A stretch of DNA of 64,000 bases from Halovulum sp039180525 (GTDB lineage Bacteria; Pseudomonadota; Alphaproteobacteria; Rhodobacterales; Rhodobacteraceae): the NCBI GenBank assembly GCA_039180525.1, contig JBCDDF010000012.1:6646-70645 (forward strand), given 5' to 3'. The notes beneath the pieces were generated by a model. That model worked only from the letters and a program-made list of their open reading frames with translations, searched no databases and had not been told where the DNA came from. Position numbers and translations under genes: made by a program. Below are positions 61,301 to 64,000 of this stretch, in pieces (the first letter of the stretch is position 1; each line of letters starts with the position of its first letter).

Positions 61301-61537
61301 CTGTCGACCACCATCACCACCTTCGGCGGCTTCCTGCCCCTGATCCTGGGCGGCGGCGGCTTCTGGCCACCCTTCGCAATGTCCATTGCCGGTGGCGTGC
61401 TGCTGTCGACGGTGGTGTCGTTCTACTTCACGCCCGCGGCATATGCCTTGGTCGCGCGCCGCGCCAAAGCGGCGGCGCAGATCAAACCGCTGCGGCTGAC
61501 CCCGGCCTTCCGGCCGGTCATTGCGGCGGCAGAGTGA
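58391..61537 (+). CDS. RND-family efflux transporter, HAE-type
   Basis: The 1048-residue protein has the 12-helix RND layout with two large periplasmic loops; NLFATITTPFPGADPARVEA after the first membrane segment is the family start. In TM4 the AcrB Asp-Asp pair (D407/D408) reads LLVDAAIVMTDE, so only the first Asp is kept, and the TM10 region aligned with AcrB K940 reads SIGVSINAAIII, without the Lys. The proton relay must differ from AcrB, a variant also seen in other RND subgroups. It is cotranscribed with the adaptor gene. Its 3' end overlaps the lytic transglycosylase gene by 20 bases, tail to tail. Substrate is unknown. Confidence 0.92.
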   Translation: METLPFRQPRIVALTLLVIVSAGLSALLSIGRQEDPTITNLFATITTPFPGADPARVEALVTAEIEDELRPIAEVDEIDSVSSTGISVISVTLVETLADNRIEQVWSEIRDAVDDAAQDFPAGVGSAEVNSDGAGTYAAIVALTATHDSVPLPIMARFGEDLADRLRNVPGTKLVDTFGTPEEEVLVSVDPRAAASLGLTADAIAARITAADAKVQSGRVRSNGTDMVLNLEGEIDGLARIAEIVLREDAAGRVVRVGDIASITRGPREPAPSIAIADGRPAVLIAARIADGQQVDLWMGDVRAALGAFEATVPDAIAVRQVFDQSAYTFDRLAEVGTNMAIGVALVVAVLFLTLGVRAALIVAMVLPIVGLATLATMNILGIPIHQMSVTGLIVALGLLVDAAIVMTDEIGRRLRAGAARAAAVGASVQRLFGPLTASTLTTALSFTPMILLPGPAGDFVGSIAMAVVIMLMWSLFVAITVTPAISGWLLPSRAAGGGWLHHGLRGGWLSRRFHATLRWSVANPVKSIALALVLPVTGFVSMPTLTAQFFPGVDRDQFYIEIETAPGSALTHTAELTRQMDRILRAEPDIDQVTWVVGESAPAFYYNIVGGREDAHDFAQALITSASAEATERLVPDLQARLDAAFPEARVLVRGLVQGPPVNAPVELRFIGPDLDVLRDLGDRARALAAELDSVIAVRSSLSGGAPKVSLDVDEPRARLLGLDLAGIARQLEAGLEGVTGGSMLEGTEQVPVRVRTGDALRGDLAAIADLPILPPDAPATAAAGRYPGVPLSALASLSLEPSESVIVRRNTERANTVQAFLAHGVLPEEALKDLKAGLAASGIDLPPGYRLEYGGDSDARSDTLNNLIASLGIIVTLSVATVVLTFNSFRLTAITLVVAGLSAGLSILALAVFQYPFGINAVIGVIGSIGVSINAAIIIMTGLQNDPAAAAGDRGAMADVVLGSSRHILSTTITTFGGFLPLILGGGGFWPPFAMSIAGGVLLSTVVSFYFTPAAYALVARRAKAAAQIKPLRLTPAFRPVIAAAE

Positions 61538-62177
61538 GGGCCGACTTGCCCATGATGATGCGTACGTAATTCTGGGTTTCGCGGAAAGGCGGGACGCCGT
61601 TATAGCGCTCCACCGCCGCGGGCCCGGCGTTATAGGCCGCCAGCGCCAGCCGCCAACTGCGGAACTTGGCGTATTGCTGCGCCAGATAGCGCGCGCCGCC
61701 TTCCAGGTTTTCCTCTGGGTTTCGCGGATCCACCCCCAGCAGCCGCGCGGTGCCGGGCATCAGTTGCGCCAGCCCGATCGCGCCCTTGTGTGACACCGCG
61801 TTGGGGTTCCAGCCGCTTTCCTGTGTCACCAGCGCCATGAACAGATCGATCGGCACGCCGTACCGGCGGGCGGCGGCGCGGGCGTGGATCGCATGCGGGC
61901 TTTTGGGAAAGATCGTCTGCGCGTCCTCGCTGGGACGGAAGCTTTCCAACGAAACGCCAAGCGGTTCCGCGCGGGGCTGGGCCACGCTCGGCCGGCGCGG
62001 CGCATCCTTCAAGCGCCCGCGTACGGGCTTGCGGATCAGGTCGCGATCATGTGTCGACAACAACCCGCCGCTGCCCAATTGCTGCGCCGCGGCCGGCCCA
62101 GGCGGGATGGCCACGAAAGTCGCAAAGCCGGTCGCCATGCAAATCGCCGACGTCAGCAGAACCGCCCGAAATCGCAA
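61518..62177 (-). CDS. Lytic transglycosylase (SLT/GH23 domain)
   Basis: The 219-residue secreted enzyme has a signal peptide (MRFRAVLLTSAICMATGFAT to AAA) and a C-terminal SLT domain with catalytic Glu in ALVTQESGWNPNAVSHKGA, GLAQLMPGTARLLGVDP, EENLEGGARYLAQQY and ALAAYNAGPAAVERYNGVPP. It cleaves peptidoglycan with formation of 1,6-anhydro-MurNAc, the substrate of AnmK encoded earlier. The start is a TTG at 62177; an ATG (Met14) would give a shortened signal peptide. It is divergent from ssb. Confidence 0.92.
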   Translation of the reverse strand: MRFRAVLLTSAICMATGFATFVAIPPGPAAAQQLGSGGLLSTHDRDLIRKPVRGRLKDAPRRPSVAQPRAEPLGVSLESFRPSEDAQTIFPKSPHAIHARAAARRYGVPIDLFMALVTQESGWNPNAVSHKGAIGLAQLMPGTARLLGVDPRNPEENLEGGARYLAQQYAKFRSWRLALAAYNAGPAAVERYNGVPPFRETQNYVRIIMGKSALTLPPQ

Positions 62178-62178
62178 A

Positions 62179-62192
62179 CGAACACCTGTTCC
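62179..62192. promoter_or_regulatory. Palindrome CGAAC-N4-GTTCC between the transglycosylase and ssb genes
   Basis: CGAACACCTGTTCC resembles the LexA box of Gram-positive bacteria (CGAAC-N4-GTTCG), not the direct-repeat box of alphaproteobacteria. It lies directly before the TTG start of the transglycosylase gene, so it could be a coincidental overlap with the ribosome-binding region. Confidence 0.2.
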
Positions 62193-62330
62193 TCGCCTCT
62201 GCCGGCCTTTTAGCGCAAGCGGCAGGCGCTGTCACGTTCCGGGCATGCGACCGCTGCGCCGGTGGCTTGGCTGGGCCCGACGTATGCGCTAGGGCTGGGC
62301 ACAACCACGAAACAGAAAGGGCGGTGCGCC

Positions 62331-62801
62331 ATGGCCGGCAGCGTGAACAAGGTGATCCTCATCGGCAATCTCGGGGCAGACCCCGAAGTGCGGACGTTTC
62401 AGAATGGCGGCAAGGTCTGCAATCTGCGCGTCGCGACCTCCGAGCGCTGGCGCGATCGCAATACCGGCGAAAACCGGGAGCGGACGGAATGGCACACGGT
62501 CGCGATCTTCAACGAACGCCTGGCCGATCTGGCGCAGCAGTATTTGCGCAAGGGCTCCAAGGTTTACCTGGAGGGCCAGCTGGAGACCCGCAAATGGCAG
62601 GATCAGTCGGGCAATGATCGCTACTCGACCGAGGTCGTGCTGCGCCAGTACCGCGGCGAGATGACCTTCCTGGATGGCCGCGATGGCCCAGGCGGTGGCG
62701 GTGGTGGCGCGCAGGCAGGCGGCGGCTACTCGGGCGGTGGTGGCGGCGCGCCGGCTCCCGCAGGTCCGGCCCAGGATCTGGACGACGACATCCCGTTCTA
62801 G
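62331..62801 (+). CDS. ssb: Single-stranded DNA-binding protein
   Basis: The 156-residue SSB has an OB fold (SVNKVILIGNLGADPEVRTF; VCNLRVATSERWRDRNTGEN; TEWHTVAIFNERLADLAQQY), a Gly-rich linker and the acidic tip DLDDDIPF that binds partner proteins. The ATG at 62331 gives MAGSVNKVILIG. Its stop codon TAG is composed of TA from the target site and the first G of the inserted element at 62801; without the element the stop would be TAA. The protein is unchanged. Confidence 0.97.
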   Translation: MAGSVNKVILIGNLGADPEVRTFQNGGKVCNLRVATSERWRDRNTGENRERTEWHTVAIFNERLADLAQQYLRKGSKVYLEGQLETRKWQDQSGNDRYSTEVVLRQYRGEMTFLDGRDGPGGGGGGAQAGGGYSGGGGGAPAPAGPAQDLDDDIPF

Positions 62802-63104
62802 GGTCAGGACCCATTCCTCCTACGCCGCTGGCGTCAAATCCACGAAATATCAGCGATTGGGCGCGCGCCGGGTAGGGTTGTCCCTTTCCCAAGCGTGCCG
62901 AGGCGCTGAGATGAAGTGGATTTGGCGTCCTTTGGATTTGACGGCGTGCAGCGGGAAAGCAAAAGGTCGGGGGGACCTTTTGCCCGCAAACAGCCTAACG
63001 CGCGACCAAGAGCTTGAAATAGATCCACTATTCCTGCGTCCTTGCTCACACGCCAGGCAGGAAATCTGTCAAACCAGCGGCGCAGGATTAATGGGTCCTG
63101 ACCC
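62801..63104. mobile_element. 304-bp MITE-like element with 31-bp terminal inverted repeats and TA duplication
   Basis: The left end GGGTCAGGACCCATTCCTCC matches the reverse complement of the right end (GGGTCAGGACCCATTAATCC); the arms pair at 28 of 31 positions. TA flanks the element on both sides (62799-62800 and 63105-63106). The reconstructed target C-TA-A fits the YTAR type of IS5/IS427-like or Tc1/IS630-like elements. No transposase gene is inside, so it would need one in trans. It contains a perfect hairpin, GCAAAAGGTC-GGGGG-GACCTTTTGC (62959-62983), and an internal repeat of the terminal region (TGGATTTGACGGCGTGCAGC, 62932-62951). The element lies precisely between the stop codons of two convergent genes. 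Confidence 0.8.
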
Positions 63105-63724
63105 TAAGACCGGGAGGGCGGACGTGCCTCCTCACAATCCAGTGCGACCACATAGTCGCCGGTGAACCGGGCGGCATGGACTAACAGGCCCAACACGATC
63201 GTGGCGCCGGCGATGATCAGATCGTTTTTGGGAGAGGCGGGGTCGTCACCGGTGCGCCGCCGTCGCTTCGAATCCTCGGTCAGCGACTCTACTGCGCCGT
63301 CTTCCCCGAAGAACTGGTCAGCGCCATTGGTGCTGACCCGCCAGGTCTGGGCGGCCCGGCACCCGCTTATCGCTGCGGCGCGGGTGGTCACATCATCGGT
63401 GAAGTCGCGATAGGGCTGCGGTCTTTCCGGGCGCGAGCGGTCGCGCAGGACGAAGAACTGCTGACCATCCACGGTGACGCGATGCGCGGCGAAATCCGCA
63501 CCGGCAATCTCGACCGGCGCCGCGCCGCGCCGGATGACGATGTCCAACGCCGCCTCCATGGCATCCCCATAAGGCAACGCCGCTCCGCGCTCGGTCAACA
63601 TCTTCGACGAAAACGCGGTATGGGGCACCCCGCCGGTTTCGCCGACTGGTCGAAAGCTTCCATCGGGCAAGCTGGTGCAAGCCACCAAACTCGCCACGGC
63701 GCCTGCCATCACCGCTCCACGCAT
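63104..63724 (-). CDS. Putative lipoprotein of unknown function
   Basis: The 206-residue protein starts with a lipoprotein signal peptide: MRGAVMAGAVASLVACTSLP with the lipobox LVAC and lipidation at C16. The mature part includes FSSKMLTERGAALPYGDAME, IAGADFAAHRVTVDGQQFFV and a Ser/Arg-rich segment (SLTEDSKRRRRTGDDPASPK), then a second hydrophobic stretch (LIIAGATIVLGLLVHAARF). The ATG at 63724 gives the signal peptide; the open frame upstream is noncoding. The stop codon TAG (63106-63104) includes a base of the inserted element, but the uninterrupted sequence would also read TAG. No family is recognised. Confidence 0.7.
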   Translation of the reverse strand: MRGAVMAGAVASLVACTSLPDGSFRPVGETGGVPHTAFSSKMLTERGAALPYGDAMEAALDIVIRRGAAPVEIAGADFAAHRVTVDGQQFFVLRDRSRPERPQPYRDFTDDVTTRAAAISGCRAAQTWRVSTNGADQFFGEDGAVESLTEDSKRRRRTGDDPASPKNDLIIAGATIVLGLLVHAARFTGDYVVALDCEEARPPSRS

Positions 63725-64000
63725 CGCTACGCTCCAACCATCCACACAAAACAGGCGCACGGGACAGTAGCATACACGCCAATCACGACGGCGAAAGCCA
63801 TCCCACACAACTATTGGGCGCATATGGCCCATCGGTTGGTGGGCTGAGCAGGTCATCCCATCACGCGGGCGCGCTCCCCGATCCGTCTCCCGCAACCGAA
63901 AAGGCCCGGGGCAAGCCCGGAACGCGTCACGCCGAAACACCCAAAACCCACCACCGTGAACCCGGGTGAGTCGCGCCCGGGTCAATCCTCGGCCCGGCAC
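63725..64000. other. Intergenic region up to the window end
   Basis: This 276-bp stretch shows no gene with a start and ribosome-binding site. A decayed member of the CCCGGGG-CAAG-CCCGG hairpin family lies at 63904-63921. The lipoprotein promoter is expected near 63740-63790. The rest is uninformative. Confidence 0.4.

Noticed and set aside
62179..62192. Gram-positive-type LexA box before ssb
   Set aside because: Alphaproteobacterial LexA uses a direct-repeat box, and the palindrome overlaps the start region of the transglycosylase gene; kept only as a low-confidence site.

Overview
This 64 kb window is chromosomal DNA from a high-GC alphaproteobacterium, most likely a member of the Rhodobacterales/Rhodobacteraceae. 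The pointers are a ctrA gene next to the CtrA-inhibitor gene sciP, a long LigA with an Ala/Glu-rich insertion, the coaD-ppiB-ppiA order, an iscR-suf locus whose IscR lacks the usual cluster cysteines and sits beside an Irr-type (ICE) motif, and an mmsA/mmsB valine-catabolism cluster. No tRNA, rRNA or CRISPR array was seen. Genes are densely packed, with frequent 4-base ATGA/GTGA overlaps.

Layout. 1-5.7 kb: recG (partial), ligA, ctrA, sciP, mnmA. 5.7-9.2 kb: a 939-bp duplicated block carrying an Imm11-like protein, with an M20 peptidase gene between the two copies. 9.3-12.2 kb: a 941-residue catalase-like/animal-haem-peroxidase fusion with fatty-acid-dioxygenase residues. 12.5-24.8 kb: a contiguous bacterial sphingolipid (ceramide) locus. 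It holds an acyl-ACP synthetase, ceramide reductase, dedicated ACP, serine palmitoyltransferase, a Tam41-like nucleotidyltransferase, an Asp/Asn-hydroxylase-like protein, a lipid kinase, a metallophosphoesterase, an LptF/LptG-type permease pair, ceramide synthase (bCerS) and a sugar-nucleotidyltransferase-like protein. 24.9-30.2 kb: sugar metabolism (Gfo/Idh oxidoreductase, TIM-barrel isomerase, phosphomannomutase, 6-phosphogluconate dehydrogenase). 30.3-41.4 kb: the iscR-desulfurase-sufB ... sufC-sufD ... sufS locus, all on the minus strand, split by about 3 kb of unrelated genes (cupin, pyruvyltransferase, YbjQ-like, membrane proteins) and one broken small gene. 41.6-47.6 kb: alpha/beta hydrolase, anmK, tyrS, two cyclophilins, coaD, a CBS protein. 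47.7-53.2 kb: valine catabolism (mmsA, isobutyryl-CoA dehydrogenase, 3-hydroxyisobutyryl-CoA hydrolase, mmsB) with two small secreted proteins. 53.3-64 kb: a 54-aa membrane peptide, uvrA, a TetR-controlled RND efflux pair, a lytic transglycosylase, ssb, a 304-bp inverted-repeat element inserted exactly in the ssb stop codon, and a lipoprotein.

The most interesting system is the ceramide locus. All five enzymes known to be needed for bacterial ceramide synthesis are present, together with a candidate headgroup module (lipid kinase plus Tam41-like cytidylyltransferase) and an LptF/G pair that lacks the usual LptD/SurA neighbours and so may export sphingolipid to the outer membrane. As I remember it, the gene order matches the Caulobacter crescentus locus. 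Other points of note are the dioxygenase fusion divergent from this locus, the duplicated immunity-like cassette, the MITE-like insertion at the ssb stop codon, and several candidate regulatory sites (CtrA, Irr, LexA, TetR).
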